A DNA stretch of 64,000 bases from Nitratireductor basaltis (GCF_000733725.1 NZ_JMQM01000001.1:2170001-2234000); one strand, 5' to 3'; shown: positions 20,627 to 30,360, counted from the stretch's first letter. A program made the numbers and translations. Notes: generated from the letters alone by a model not told the origin.

Positions 20627-22657
20627 CTAGCGATAGGCAGCGCGTTTGGCGGCGAGCATATCCATTTCCATGCGCAAGGCGCGCAGCTCCTCGCGCAGTT
20701 GATGGACCTGTTCATCTACCTGTTCACCAGCATCATGGTAGGCGGTGCGCTCGTCCCGGTCATATTGATATTGTCCATGGGTGCCGTAATCTGCGCGCGG
20801 CGCAGCTGCGTAGGTCTCCTGACCATAGGGATAGCCTGAGACCTCCCTGTCCCGTGCACGATCTTCGGCATAGCGTTCCCTGCCGCGCGGCGGAGGGTTG
20901 TCATGGTCAGAGGAATAGACCGGGGCTCCGGCTGGTTGGCCACGCATATTGTCCCGCAGGCTCGTCCATGCTCCCCAGAGCGCGCCCAGAGCCACACCGG
21001 CAAGAAAGCCGAGCAATGCGCCGGCAATCGCTATCGTCTTTCGCGTCGGCGGTTCGGAAAGCAGCGGCGCATAGGCCGGGGAGATGACACTCACATTCGA
21101 GGTGTTCAAATCGCGCTGCTCCCCTGTTTCGCGGGCGCGCAACAGAAATGCCTCATAGACGGAGCGACGGGCACCGGCCTCGCGCTCCAGTTCGCGCAGC
21201 TTGACCTGATCGGTTTCAAGATCGCCTTTCTGCACTTTCAACCGGGCAAGACGAGCAGCCAGATCCTGCTCAAGCTCCACTGCACGTTTCAGTTCAACCT
21301 GCATGGACGCCGCGACACGGCGCAGTTCCCGCGCGATGGCATCACGAACGCCTGCCAGTTCCGCTTGAATGGCCTGATTGTCGGGATGACGCGGTCCAAG
21401 CCTGATGCTTGCGCGATCCGCCTGCTGTTTGAGCGCCGTGTATTGGCTTAGCAGCTCGGTCATGACGGGTGAGGCCACCTGCTCAGGCAAAGCGCCTCCC
21501 AGAACATCCTCGACTCCCAGTTCACGGGCGGTGCTCACACGGGCGTTCAGTTCGGCGGTGCGCGCGCGGGCGGTGCTAAGCTGATCGTTCAGCTTGAGGA
21601 TTTCGTCTTCGGAGATCAGGCGCCCCTGGACGTCGATGATGTCGTTCTGCGCCTTGAAGTCGGCGACCGCCTGCTCTGCGGCGGCCAGTTCGGTCTGCAA
21701 TTCGCCGAGCCGGTCCGTGATCTCGTTGGTTGCGCGGTCTGCCGTCTGCGCCTGCATGTTGCCGGCGGTTTCCATGTAGACTTCCGCGACCGTGGTGGCC
21801 ACATCGACGGATTTGTCGGGGTCCTGCGTCGTCGCACCGATATAGATGATGAATGTGCGAGCGGACCGGCCGACGGACAGTTTTTCGGCCAGATTGCTCA
21901 CAGCAAGCGCTTTACGCTCGGCTTCACTTGACGCGGTGCTGCCTGCTGCACGGCCGAGAATGGTTGTCAGCAATCCACCGCTGCCTTGCCCGTTGAATTC
22001 GGGATCTTCGTCCAAAGCCAGACGGTCGACGACCTGATTCAAGACCGTCCCGGACCGGATGATGCTGACCTGGTTCTCGATGAGCGCCAGCGTCGCATCC
22101 GATGGTAGACCGTCACGGGTCAGCTCCCGCTCCACGAGTTGGAGATTGCGGGGATCGAACAGAAGTTCGGTGGAGGCGTAATATTCCTTCGGCGTGGACA
22201 GCGCCACGAGTACACCCAGCACGCCGCCAATGATCGTGGTCAGCACGATGACCCATCGCGCGGCGGCAATTCCGGAGATCACCCTCATGGGATCAATGAT
22301 GGGGCGCCAGTACTGGTCCTGTCGTTCATTCGATCCATCCCGCACCTGATTGTCGGACCTGGAACGCGGAGGCGGACTGGTATCAGGCTGCGGTTCATGC
22401 CTTGCATCCCGGCCCTTCAGGCGCTCCCACCAGCTTGTTTTTGCGCGGTCATCGCGCGGTGGCATCTTTTCCGCAGCTTGATGGTCACGAAAGCGGGCTT
22501 CATTGCCTCGTTGATATTCGTCCTCATGGAGCGGCTCTGGCCTGCGCTGGCCCTGATGGGAAGCAGAAAGCAGCGAATTGGAGCGGCGCGCCCTTTTCGC
22601 ATCAGCAGCAGAAGAAGCTGCCCTGCGCCCTTTCGCACCAGACGATGTGTCAAACAT
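20627..22657 (-). CDS. Wzz/GumC-type polysaccharide chain-length/export protein
   Basis: A 676-residue inner-membrane protein of the exopolysaccharide co-polymerase type. A long basic, disordered cytoplasmic head covers about residues 1-130. It is followed by a first membrane segment (WVIVLTTIIGGVLGVLVAL), a periplasmic domain with a coiled coil (about 320-500), a second membrane segment (IAIAGALLGFLAGVALGALWGAW) and an unusual hydrophilic C-terminal tail of about 90 residues rich in Arg, Tyr and Asp. There is no Walker-type BY-kinase domain. The long head and tail are atypical and suggest extra partners. It is divergent from a Wzx-like flippase, in an exopolysaccharide locus. Confidence 0.85.
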   Translation of the reverse strand: MFDTSSGAKGRRAASSAADAKRARRSNSLLSASHQGQRRPEPLHEDEYQRGNEARFRDHQAAEKMPPRDDRAKTSWWERLKGRDARHEPQPDTSPPPRSRSDNQVRDGSNERQDQYWRPIIDPMRVISGIAAARWVIVLTTIIGGVLGVLVALSTPKEYYASTELLFDPRNLQLVERELTRDGLPSDATLALIENQVSIIRSGTVLNQVVDRLALDEDPEFNGQGSGGLLTTILGRAAGSTASSEAERKALAVSNLAEKLSVGRSARTFIIYIGATTQDPDKSVDVATTVAEVYMETAGNMQAQTADRATNEITDRLGELQTELAAAEQAVADFKAQNDIIDVQGRLISEDEILKLNDQLSTARARTAELNARVSTARELGVEDVLGGALPEQVASPVMTELLSQYTALKQQADRASIRLGPRHPDNQAIQAELAGVRDAIARELRRVAASMQVELKRAVELEQDLAARLARLKVQKGDLETDQVKLRELEREAGARRSVYEAFLLRARETGEQRDLNTSNVSVISPAYAPLLSEPPTRKTIAIAGALLGFLAGVALGALWGAWTSLRDNMRGQPAGAPVYSSDHDNPPPRGRERYAEDRARDREVSGYPYGQETYAAAPRADYGTHGQYQYDRDERTAYHDAGEQVDEQVHQLREELRALRMEMDMLAAKRAAYR

Positions 22658-22826
22658 GGAATTCCGCCCATACCCAAGCAGGCCCGGAAGCAGCCTGCGT
22701 TTATGTCAAGCAAAGCTAAACTCACACGGGTAACAAAGGGTTAATTGCACCGAAGCGCGGTTACAACCAACCGGACATTAAGCTTTGCATGATAGGCGGT
22801 CCTCCTGAACAAGCAGGGGCACTACC

Positions 22827-24083
22827 ATCAGACCGCTTCAAATCATTGCACAGAAGGCACATCTGCTGCGCGACTACTTCAAGGCGATCAGCGGCTCGGC
22901 GGGACGACTCGTCTTCTCGCTCGCCTATTTCGTGCTTTTGGCGAACGCGCTCTCCATCGCGGAGTTTGGCCTGTTTGCCACGGCGTCAGCGGCGGGCGTG
23001 GTGCTTTCGCGCATTTTGGGCTTCGGCTTCATCGCGCCGCTCTACCGGATCGCCACGGTCAAACCGCGACTGCTGGGGGCCTATACGGCCGGTTTCATGG
23101 GACTGAGCGCCCTTTCGCTGCCCGTGCTCGCTGGTGCCGCGTGGTTGATGTATCTGTTGTTTTTCGCGAGCGACATGCCGCTTGGCATTTTCGCGGCCAT
23201 TGTTGCGTCCGAAGCGTTGCTTTGGCGACCGACCGAAGCAGTCATCATCGTCAATAACGGGCTCAATCGCTTTGGGCGCGGCGCGTTTCTGACAATCATG
23301 GGCACGGCAATCCGATGCGCGGCGGCCTTTGTTTTCGTCTTCGCATCCGAACGTAACCTGGCGAACTGGGCGGTCTATTATCTGGCCGCAAATGGACTGT
23401 CTCTGCTCATCGCCGCCGGCTTCTTCTATCCGTGGAGGCGTTTGAAGTTCACGCCGGAACTTTACGGTCGGCGGCTGCCGGACGCGCTTTATGTCTCGGC
23501 CGCAGAGATCCTGTTCTATCTGCAGATGGAACTCGACAAGCTTCTGGTTCTGGCACTCGGAAATCCGCAGTTGGCCGGGATCTATGCCATCATAATGCGC
23601 CTTGTCGACCTGACCGCCATACCGATCCGCACCTTCTCGATGCTGCTGGTCCAAAAGATGATGCGGATGCCCGACCTCCTGAAGCGGCTGACCGTCCGCT
23701 TCGGCATTGAAGGCGCGATATTCGCCGTCTCCACAATGGGACTGTTGGGGCTGGCGATCATCCTGCATTTCCATCCACGGCTTCTTGGCGACAATGTCGC
23801 CGAAGCCGCACCACTCGTGATGCTGGCGCTTGCCATCCCCGGATTGCGCAATCTGGTTGAATATCAGGCCGAGCTGCTCTTTGCCCGCGGTCAGACGGCT
23901 TGGCGGGCAATCAACCTTGTCCTGATCGGTGCTCTCAAGGCAGGTGCACTTGCGCTGATCCTGTCGCTGCACGAAGCGCCACGGGAAATCGTATTGTCGC
24001 TGAACTGGGCGTTTCTAGCGCTGTATCTTCTCTCGCTGGCACTCACCAGCATAGCTCTCACGCACCCGGCCAAGCGGGTCTAG
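22827..24083 (+). CDS. Wzx-like polysaccharide flippase, start codon unclear
   Basis: A polytopic membrane protein (about twelve hydrophobic segments) of the MATE/Wzx polysaccharide flippase group, translocating lipid-linked repeat units. The first canonical start in frame is GTG at 22932, but it falls inside the first membrane segment. Coding-like sequence continues in frame upstream (HLLRDYFKAISGSAGRLVFS) to a stop at 22806-22808 with no ATG, GTG or TTG. I therefore infer a non-canonical start, for example ATC at 22827 after AGCAGGGGC, giving about 418 residues, the usual size. A lost start codon is the alternative. It is divergent from the Wzz-like gene and converges with the DUF6492 gene. 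Confidence 0.8.
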   Translation: MRPLQIIAQKAHLLRDYFKAISGSAGRLVFSLAYFVLLANALSIAEFGLFATASAAGVVLSRILGFGFIAPLYRIATVKPRLLGAYTAGFMGLSALSLPVLAGAAWLMYLLFFASDMPLGIFAAIVASEALLWRPTEAVIIVNNGLNRFGRGAFLTIMGTAIRCAAAFVFVFASERNLANWAVYYLAANGLSLLIAAGFFYPWRRLKFTPELYGRRLPDALYVSAAEILFYLQMELDKLLVLALGNPQLAGIYAIIMRLVDLTAIPIRTFSMLLVQKMMRMPDLLKRLTVRFGIEGAIFAVSTMGLLGLAIILHFHPRLLGDNVAEAAPLVMLALAIPGLRNLVEYQAELLFARGQTAWRAINLVLIGALKAGALALILSLHEAPREIVLSLNWAFLALYLLSLALTSIALTHPAKRV

Positions 24084-24091
24084 GATGCATG

Positions 24092-24970
24092 TCAGAGTAA
24101 GAGGCGGCGCAAGGTGTCAAGATTGGTACCAGTGAAGGACTGAATACCGACTGCGACCTGCTCAGGCGTCATGGAAGCGGCAAAATGCTCCAGTCCCGCC
24201 ACGTCGAGGCCTGGGCCATCCCAGTAGACCTTGCACAGCGAACGATCCGCGTGGAAGTGGCCGGCACCGTGCAGCACCTCGTCCACATACCGGCCATAGA
24301 GAATGCATTCGGAGAATTTGCGGACCCGCGCGACCGCCTGAACCCAAGAGGTTCCATGGCGGGATTCCACGTGACGCATCATGGAAAGAACTGTGTCGCG
24401 CCGCCACGCGATGACGGTGGATATGTAGTCGTGCGGGGGCACAGGCTCCGCCGGCAGGCCGAGTGTTCTGCCTGCATTGGCCGACCAGGTCAGGTGATCG
24501 CCGTCAGCGGGCAATGCATCATCGCGCCGGTAGAGGCGGAGTGCGCTGCCGTGCCAGAATTGCGCGAGGTGGAAATCCTTCAGGAACAAGACGTCCGAAT
24601 CGCAATAGGCGATGGTCTTCTGCGGGATATGTGCGGCAATGGCTATGCGGCGAAGCTGCTGCACATGCCAGCCCCGCAATGGCGGCAGTTTCGTGCTGAC
24701 CCAGATGCGGCGGCGCAGAAGGCTCGTCGGATCAGGCAAGTCGTGCAGCCATGAGGGGAGAATGTCACGTTCGTCCACGACTTCACGGCGTCTGCTTTCC
24801 AGTTGCCTGAAGCGGGATACGTCGCGACCGGAGACGAGCAGATAGTGCTTGTCCATGCCGGAGACATGGCGATCTATGGATTCACACAGGAGCCTGCATC
24901 GCTCCAGATCCGGCCCATAGCTCGGCGTCGCGATCGCCGCACCATTGTGACCATCGTTTGTCATGCTCAT
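24092..24970 (-). CDS. DUF6492-type putative glycosyltransferase
   Basis: A 292-residue protein with glycosyltransferase A-fold character. The N-terminal IATPSYGPDLERCRLLCESI strand-helix and a DxD-like motif in IAYCDSDVLFLKDF (about residue 123) suggest a nucleotide-sugar, metal-binding site. I associate it with the DUF6492 group found in exopolysaccharide loci; no activity is established. Its start overlaps the stop of the WecG-type transferase by four bases (ATGA), and that gene overlaps a GT4-type gene in the same way, so the three are translationally coupled. It is likely to add one residue of the repeat unit, but donor and linkage are unknown. Confidence 0.72.
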   Translation of the reverse strand: MSMTNDGHNGAAIATPSYGPDLERCRLLCESIDRHVSGMDKHYLLVSGRDVSRFRQLESRRREVVDERDILPSWLHDLPDPTSLLRRRIWVSTKLPPLRGWHVQQLRRIAIAAHIPQKTIAYCDSDVLFLKDFHLAQFWHGSALRLYRRDDALPADGDHLTWSANAGRTLGLPAEPVPPHDYISTVIAWRRDTVLSMMRHVESRHGTSWVQAVARVRKFSECILYGRYVDEVLHGAGHFHADRSLCKVYWDGPGLDVAGLEHFAASMTPEQVAVGIQSFTGTNLDTLRRLLL

Positions 24971-25755
24971 GCGCCACCTGCGCTACCAGCAATCTTCTGG
25001 CGCAAGACGCGCGTCAGGAAAAGCGGATTGCCGAGGATATAGCGGCGCCAGAGGCGCTTGGGCTCAAGAGCAAGGCGATAGAGCCACTCCATCCGCAAGC
25101 TGCGTACCCATTGCGGTGCGCGCGGAATGTCCTCGCTCAGAAAGTCGAGAAGTGCACCGATGCCGAAGGCGAGCGTGCAATGTCGGTGATCAAGCTTGTC
25201 CGCGATCCAGAATTCCTGTCGCGGAACACCCATTCCTACAAGGAGGATATCCGGCCGTGCCTCAGCCAGCCCCGCCAAAAGCGCTGCCTCCTCGGCCGGG
25301 GAAAAAAATCCGTGGTGACGGAATACAATCTGGTGCTGCTTGTATCGGTCTTGCAGAAGAACCGCAGCAGCGCTGTTTCGCTCCTCGGTCGTGCCTATGA
25401 GGCCGATGCGCAAGGGCGTTGCCGTTGCGGCTAGAAGCGCCGGCACGAAATCGGTGCCATTCAGATTGGCCGGGAAAGGCTGGCCGTAAAGCAGTCGCGC
25501 GGCGATGTCGACGCCCAAACCGTCGGGCAGCACCGTGAATCGTTCGAGGACCTGTTTGAAATTCCGAGCCGTGCTGGCCAGATTCGCGTTATGTGCGTTC
25601 AGGAATGAAATTCGCGTGAAGCTTCGCCTGGAGATCGCAGCCTGCAATTCGAAGATGGCCTCCTCCCATCCCAATACGCGGACCTGATTGCCCAGAATGT
25701 CGTGGGAACAGGGTCGAGATCGCGATGCTGCTTCGAGCTTTGCGGCCTGGCTCAT
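24967..25755 (-). CDS. WecG/TagA/CpsF family glycosyltransferase
   Basis: A 262-residue glycosyltransferase of the GT26 family (WecG, TagA, CpsF). The family fingerprint GVDIAARLLYGQPFPANLNGTDF is visible near residue 85, and the conserved VGMGVPRQEFWI near residue 180. Known members transfer N-acetylmannosamine(-uronate) or glucose to a polyprenyl-linked sugar as the second step of repeat-unit synthesis. It overlaps both neighbours by four bases in the order GT4, this gene, DUF6492. It is probably membrane-associated by its C-terminus, as in the family. The sugar cannot be assigned from sequence. Confidence 0.9.
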   Translation of the reverse strand: MSQAAKLEAASRSRPCSHDILGNQVRVLGWEEAIFELQAAISRRSFTRISFLNAHNANLASTARNFKQVLERFTVLPDGLGVDIAARLLYGQPFPANLNGTDFVPALLAATATPLRIGLIGTTEERNSAAAVLLQDRYKQHQIVFRHHGFFSPAEEAALLAGLAEARPDILLVGMGVPRQEFWIADKLDHRHCTLAFGIGALLDFLSEDIPRAPQWVRSLRMEWLYRLALEPKRLWRRYILGNPLFLTRVLRQKIAGSAGGA

Positions 25756-26927
25756 GCGGCGGCCCCGATCCGGACACCACCCAAAGCGGCAAGGCCCCTG
25801 GCCAGTTCGGTGTCGAGCCGTCCGATCTGGTCTTGATAGAACTTGCTGCCATCAACAACGGGTGGCGGATTTTCCACGAGCTGCAACAACGCCTCGGCAA
25901 AAGCCTTGGGTGCGTCCGCCCGAATGCAGTTGTCGGGGATGCTGGCGATGCCGCGCAGGGAGTGTGTCGTGGCAACAGCGGGCAGGCCCAGTTCGAAAGT
26001 CTCGATGGTCTTGAGCTGCACGCCCGTGCCAGCGCGGCTGACAAGCGGCACGACCTTCGCTGCCGAGACAAATTCCTGTGCATCGGGAACCCGCCCCGCG
26101 AAAGTGACTGCGCGATATCGGTCTGCCATCCCTTCCGGAGCGCGTCCGCCGATGCGAATATCGAGCTTGCCCTCGAGCAGCGGGACCACCTCATCGAGGA
26201 ACCAGCGAAGTCCGATCATGTTCGGCGCCCAGGTCCAGGTGCCGATCAGTGCTGCGTCGAAAACTGCCTCGCCCCTGCGCGTGGAAGCAGGCAGCGTGGT
26301 GCGTGTGACGAGCGGCAGCGCAGCCGAGCGATCCGGCGTTGCAACGCCCAGCTTCTCCCGGTCGTCTTCGGCAAAGGTGTAGACAAAACGCGCTCCCTCG
26401 CAGAGCCTCCTTTCGAGGTCACGCAGGAGGCGTGCCTCGCGGCGAAAGAGACAGCGCGTGAGGAAGCTGTCGGCGGCTGCAGCATTCTCGACAGCCGAAA
26501 CATGCTCCACATTATGCGCGATATAGAGATAGGGCCAGCGCGTCAGCACCTTCTCGAATGCGCCCGCGAACTGCACGGAGTTGAGTATCAAACCGTCGAT
26601 TGGCCCGAGTTTTTTCAACTCGTCCTCGACATTCTCCGGCGAAACCGTGCGCAATTTGGCGCTCGCGAATGTCAGGCCGTTCTGCACCGCGGTTGCCAGC
26701 CACGAAAGCTTCTGCCTGGTGGAGGCACCATCGGTGGTCACATCGACGGCATCCAGCACCACCGTGCGGTCGGGCTCCAGCGCGTCTTTTCCGGGCCACA
26801 CGAAACCAAGGATAGAAACCTTCACACCCGCGCGGCGCAAGGCATCCAGTACCGCGGCGTTGGCGATCTCGTAACCGGTTTCCGGTGTCCCGCATGGCAC
26901 GAGCGATGTGGCAAAGACTAGATGCAT
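25752..26927 (-). CDS. GT4-like glycosyltransferase
   Basis: A 391-residue glycosyltransferase with a GT-B layout. The N-terminal half carries YLYIAHNVEHVSAVEN, and the C-terminal donor-binding half carries AALIGTWTWAPNMIGLRWFLDEVVP and GTGVQLKTIETFELGLPAVATTHSLRGI, the typical E-X7-E type region of GT4 enzymes. It is the first gene of a three-gene unit with overlapping stops and starts. It would extend the polysaccharide repeat unit at the cytoplasmic face. The 173-base gap to the divergent GT2 gene contains the promoters. Confidence 0.85.
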   Translation of the reverse strand: MHLVFATSLVPCGTPETGYEIANAAVLDALRRAGVKVSILGFVWPGKDALEPDRTVVLDAVDVTTDGASTRQKLSWLATAVQNGLTFASAKLRTVSPENVEDELKKLGPIDGLILNSVQFAGAFEKVLTRWPYLYIAHNVEHVSAVENAAAADSFLTRCLFRREARLLRDLERRLCEGARFVYTFAEDDREKLGVATPDRSAALPLVTRTTLPASTRRGEAVFDAALIGTWTWAPNMIGLRWFLDEVVPLLEGKLDIRIGGRAPEGMADRYRAVTFAGRVPDAQEFVSAAKVVPLVSRAGTGVQLKTIETFELGLPAVATTHSLRGIASIPDNCIRADAPKAFAEALLQLVENPPPVVDGSKFYQDQIGRLDTELARGLAALGGVRIGAAA

Positions 26928-27100
26928 CTGGCTCCTCTTGTGCTCGCACTGCTCTAGCAGAAACGCGTGAAGTGAAGATTAAGCGCGGCGGTATAACCGG
27001 AACCGGCGACACAATGCGCGTAAAGGTGGTGAAGGTATTTAACGCGCCCTTAATGGCGTGTGCATAAAAGAAGCTCGAGGCCAAGGGCGGGGATGACTGA

Positions 27101-28093
27101 ATGACCACTGCACAGACAGGTGCAAATGTTGAGATTTTCGCGCGCTCACCGGGCGTGCTGGAACCGGAGATCGTCGTCACGGTCCCGACATTTCGCCGTC
27201 CCCGGCAGATTCTGGAAACCTTGCAATCACTGATCCAGCAGCGCACCACCCGCCCATTTGCGGTGATCGTGATGGAGAACGAAACGAACGGTGGTGAAGG
27301 TGCCCATGCGGCCGCCCCGCTTTTCCAGGACGGAAGCATTGATGGCCTGGTTCTTCTTGCTCACGATCGCGGCAATTGTTGCGCGTACAATGCCGGCTTT
27401 GAAACTGCCCTGGCCGAATTTCCGGGCGCCCGCGCGATAGCCATAATCGATGACGACGAGTTGGCCGATCCGGATTGGCTTGAGGAAATGGCGGCCTGTG
27501 CCGATCGTCTGGCGGCAGACATCGTTGGCGGGCCGCAGATACCGATCTTTGCCGACCCCGAACATGAAGCATGGCGCACACATCCGGTCTTTTCGCCACC
27601 CTATGAGCGCACGCAGAAAGTGGAGGCGCTCTATTCCTCCGGAAATCTTTATATTCGCCGGGGCGTGCTTGAAGCCATGCCGAAGCCCTATCTGGACCTG
27701 AAGTTCAATTTCCTGGGCGGTGGGGATTCCGATTTCCTCAGCCGGGCGCGCCAGAAAGGCTTCCAGCTTGCCTGGTGCGCGGAAGCGCCGGTTCGCGAGA
27801 CCGTCCCGTCCAGGCGCCTTGAGGCCGACTGGATACGCGCACGCTCGCTGCGCAACGGCGTCATCTCCACCCTGGTAGAGAAGAAGAAGCGTGCCGGCGA
27901 AAGGGCTGGAAACCTCAAGGTCATTGCCAAGAGCCTCGCACTACTTTGTCTTTCGCCCCTGCGGGGGTTGCGCCGCTACATCGCGACCCGCTCCTGCTCC
28001 ATCGGCATGTATCCGATCTATGTTGGTCTCGGACGCGTCTTGGCAGAATTCGGCTATATGAATGAGCAGTATCGCGAACCCGAGAAAAACTGA
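27101..28093 (+). CDS. Family 2 glycosyltransferase
   Basis: A 330-residue GT-A glycosyltransferase. The N-terminal VVTVPTFRRPRQILETLQSL is the start of the nucleotide-binding fold, the metal motif IIDDDELADPDWL lies near residue 115, and NFLGGGDSDFLSRAR near residue 210 contains the acceptor-site acidic residues. No strong membrane domain is present beyond a short hydrophobic segment near the C-terminus. Its end overlaps the start of the O-antigen ligase-like gene by 32 bases, so the two form an operon in the exopolysaccharide locus. Confidence 0.9.
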   Translation: MTTAQTGANVEIFARSPGVLEPEIVVTVPTFRRPRQILETLQSLIQQRTTRPFAVIVMENETNGGEGAHAAAPLFQDGSIDGLVLLAHDRGNCCAYNAGFETALAEFPGARAIAIIDDDELADPDWLEEMAACADRLAADIVGGPQIPIFADPEHEAWRTHPVFSPPYERTQKVEALYSSGNLYIRRGVLEAMPKPYLDLKFNFLGGGDSDFLSRARQKGFQLAWCAEAPVRETVPSRRLEADWIRARSLRNGVISTLVEKKKRAGERAGNLKVIAKSLALLCLSPLRGLRRYIATRSCSIGMYPIYVGLGRVLAEFGYMNEQYREPEKN

Positions 28094-29363
28094 CATCGCC
28101 CCGGCGAGCGTCGAGCGCATCAGCGCACAAGTCGCGACGGTCATCGCCAGCGTGATTCTCACGCTTGGACTGGTGTCCTTCCGCCCGTTCCAGCCTTCCG
28201 GACCGGAAGGCGAAACAGGCGGCGACATCCTGAACCAGCTTGGTTATGGCAGCCTTGGCGTACTGGCACTGGCGGCCATGGTGATGCTTGTCAATCGCCG
28301 CACGCTCTCGGCGTTGCTGAGCCCGTGGTGGCTCATTCTCCTGGGTTTCGTCGCGCTGGCCGTGACCAACGCGCTCTACCCTTCAAGCTCGATGCGTTCT
28401 GCAGCCTTCACCATTATCGGCGTCATCTGCATGTGCGGCGTGCTTGTCATACCGCGCAACGTCGATGCTTTCTCACGCGTGCTTGCGGTCGCCTCGCTGG
28501 CTGCACTGGCAATCAGCTATTACGGCATCCTGTTCAAGGCCGGCATTGCCATACACGGCGGCGACGGCTTCGAACCGCAGCATGCCGGGCTGTGGCGTGG
28601 CAGCTTTTCGCACAAGAACATCGCGGCTCCGGTCATGGCCTGCATCAGCCTTTGCGGACTTTACCTCCTTCGGCGCGGCTGGCGCCTCGTCGGTGCGATC
28701 ATTCTTGTGAGCGCATTGTTCTTCATGACGCAAACGGGCTCCAAGACCACGCTCGCCACGGTGCCACTGGCAATCGCGATGGTGATGCTACCCGGCATGA
28801 TCGGCATGCGCGCCATGGCACCGATCTGTGTGGCCACGGCATTGATCGTGCTTGCGCTGGGCACGCTGGGAACCGTGTTCATTGAGCCGCTGAAAGAGCT
28901 GCGCGAGGCGATCAGCCCAGACCTTACATTCACAGGCCGCACGGCCCTGTGGGACTTCATGGGCGAGCATATCGCCGAGCGCCCGCTGACCGGTTATGGT
29001 TTTGCCAGTTTCTGGGGCACCGAACATGTGCTGCTTGCGGATCTGCCTTTCGATCGTGAATGGGACATTCGCGGGATCGTGCATGGCCATAACGGCTATC
29101 TCGACCTGGCCATCATCATGGGGCTGCCGGCACTCGCAGTTGCGATAATCGCATTCGTTATCGCACCCATCCGCGATTATGTGCGTACGCCGCTGCTGCG
29201 CGAAAATGTCCTGATGTCGGAATTCTTCATGATGGTGCTCACCTTCACGCTGATGAACGCATTCCTGGAAAGCTTCTTCTTCCGGCGCGCCGATCCGGTC
29301 TGGCTGTTCTTCGTTCTCGCTGTTTTCGGTCTGCGCGTGGTGGCACGTTTCCCTATCCGCTAG
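28062..29363 (+). CDS. O-antigen ligase/polymerase family protein
   Basis: A 433-residue polytopic membrane protein with about eleven hydrophobic segments. The large periplasmic loop near residues 280-360 carries the Wzy_C/O-antigen ligase signature (TGYGFASFW and the downstream HGHNGYLDLAIIMGLP). It may polymerise repeat units (Wzy role) or transfer a finished polymer. Given the Wzx- and Wzz-like genes in the locus, polymerase is the better guess. The ATG at 28062 lies inside the end of the GT2 gene. Confidence 0.88.
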   Translation: MSSIANPRKTDIAPASVERISAQVATVIASVILTLGLVSFRPFQPSGPEGETGGDILNQLGYGSLGVLALAAMVMLVNRRTLSALLSPWWLILLGFVALAVTNALYPSSSMRSAAFTIIGVICMCGVLVIPRNVDAFSRVLAVASLAALAISYYGILFKAGIAIHGGDGFEPQHAGLWRGSFSHKNIAAPVMACISLCGLYLLRRGWRLVGAIILVSALFFMTQTGSKTTLATVPLAIAMVMLPGMIGMRAMAPICVATALIVLALGTLGTVFIEPLKELREAISPDLTFTGRTALWDFMGEHIAERPLTGYGFASFWGTEHVLLADLPFDREWDIRGIVHGHNGYLDLAIIMGLPALAVAIIAFVIAPIRDYVRTPLLRENVLMSEFFMMVLTFTLMNAFLESFFFRRADPVWLFFVLAVFGLRVVARFPIR

Positions 29364-29432
29364 GCCTGCGGTTTCCCAGCGCCAGCGCATCGTGTAGATG
29401 CGGTACTCCAGTAAAGCGAATGGGAGCGCGTC

Positions 29433-30233
29433 ATGGGCAAATCAGTCATCCTCGTTGGTTGCGGCAATATGGGCTACGCCATGCTGAAGGGCTGGATTGC
29501 CTCGGGAAAGCTGGTCCCGGCAGATGTGAACGTGGTCGAGCCCAACGAGGCGCTTCGCGCTCGCGCGCAGGAACTCGGTGTCACGACGGTTGAGGACGCG
29601 TCTGATCTTGCCTCCGGAGACCTCATCGTGTTTGCGGTCAAGCCGCAGGTGATGGGCAAGATCGTTCCTGCCTATCAGCGTTTCGAAGATGCAACATTCG
29701 TGAGTGTCGCCGCGGGTACCGGCGTCGCGACATTTACCGAAATTCTCGGCCCTTCAAGCGCGGTTATCCGCTGCATGCCCAATACTCCGGCTGCAATCGG
29801 CAAGGGGATGATGGTTGTCTTCGCAAACGGGAATGTAAAACCGGCCATGCTGGACTTCGTGAAGGCTCTGCTGGCCACCAGCGGCGAAGTCACGATGATC
29901 GACAGCGAAGAGCTCATGGATGCCGTAACGGCAGTCTCGGGCTCGGGACCTGCCTACATATTCCACTTCATCGAATGCCTCACCTCAGCAGGGGAGAAAG
30001 CGGGGCTTCCCGCCGAAACCGCGAAACTTCTTGCCATGCAGACGGTATGGGGTGCAGCCTGTCTGGCAAAGGAAAGCGGCGAAGAGCCGGGCCTGTTGCG
30101 CGAACAGGTGACAAGCCCCAATGGCACCACGGCTGCAGCGTTGTCGGTTTTCATGGATCAGCACGAGCTCGAAGAGCTTGTCGGAAAAGCGGTTGCAGCC
30201 GCCAAGAAGCGGTCGATGGAGCTTGGGCAGTAG
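29433..30233 (+). CDS. proC: Pyrroline-5-carboxylate reductase
   Basis: A 266-residue reductase making proline from 1-pyrroline-5-carboxylate with NAD(P)H. The Rossmann motif LVGCGNMGYAMLKGW opens the protein. RCMPNTPAAIGKGM and the substrate-site AVSGSGPAYIFHFIE are both family signatures. Length is normal. Ribosome site GGGAGCG precedes the ATG. It stands alone between the exopolysaccharide genes and an ABC transporter. Confidence 0.96.
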   Translation: MGKSVILVGCGNMGYAMLKGWIASGKLVPADVNVVEPNEALRARAQELGVTTVEDASDLASGDLIVFAVKPQVMGKIVPAYQRFEDATFVSVAAGTGVATFTEILGPSSAVIRCMPNTPAAIGKGMMVVFANGNVKPAMLDFVKALLATSGEVTMIDSEELMDAVTAVSGSGPAYIFHFIECLTSAGEKAGLPAETAKLLAMQTVWGAACLAKESGEEPGLLREQVTSPNGTTAAALSVFMDQHELEELVGKAVAAAKKRSMELGQ

Positions 30234-30360
30234 CCAGCTTGGACCTGGGAGGCGTTTCTGTGGTGCGGTTGACGGACTTGTGCGGGCCCATTGCCCCTTG
30301 CCCGTCCAACCACCCTGTGCAAAGTGCCTTTCGAACTCGGCAATACAGGGAGGATGACCT

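Noticed and set aside
26512-27339. Minus-strand frame spanning the divergent promoter of GT4 and GT2 genes
   Set aside because: It covers an intergenic region and parts of two real genes; no motif.
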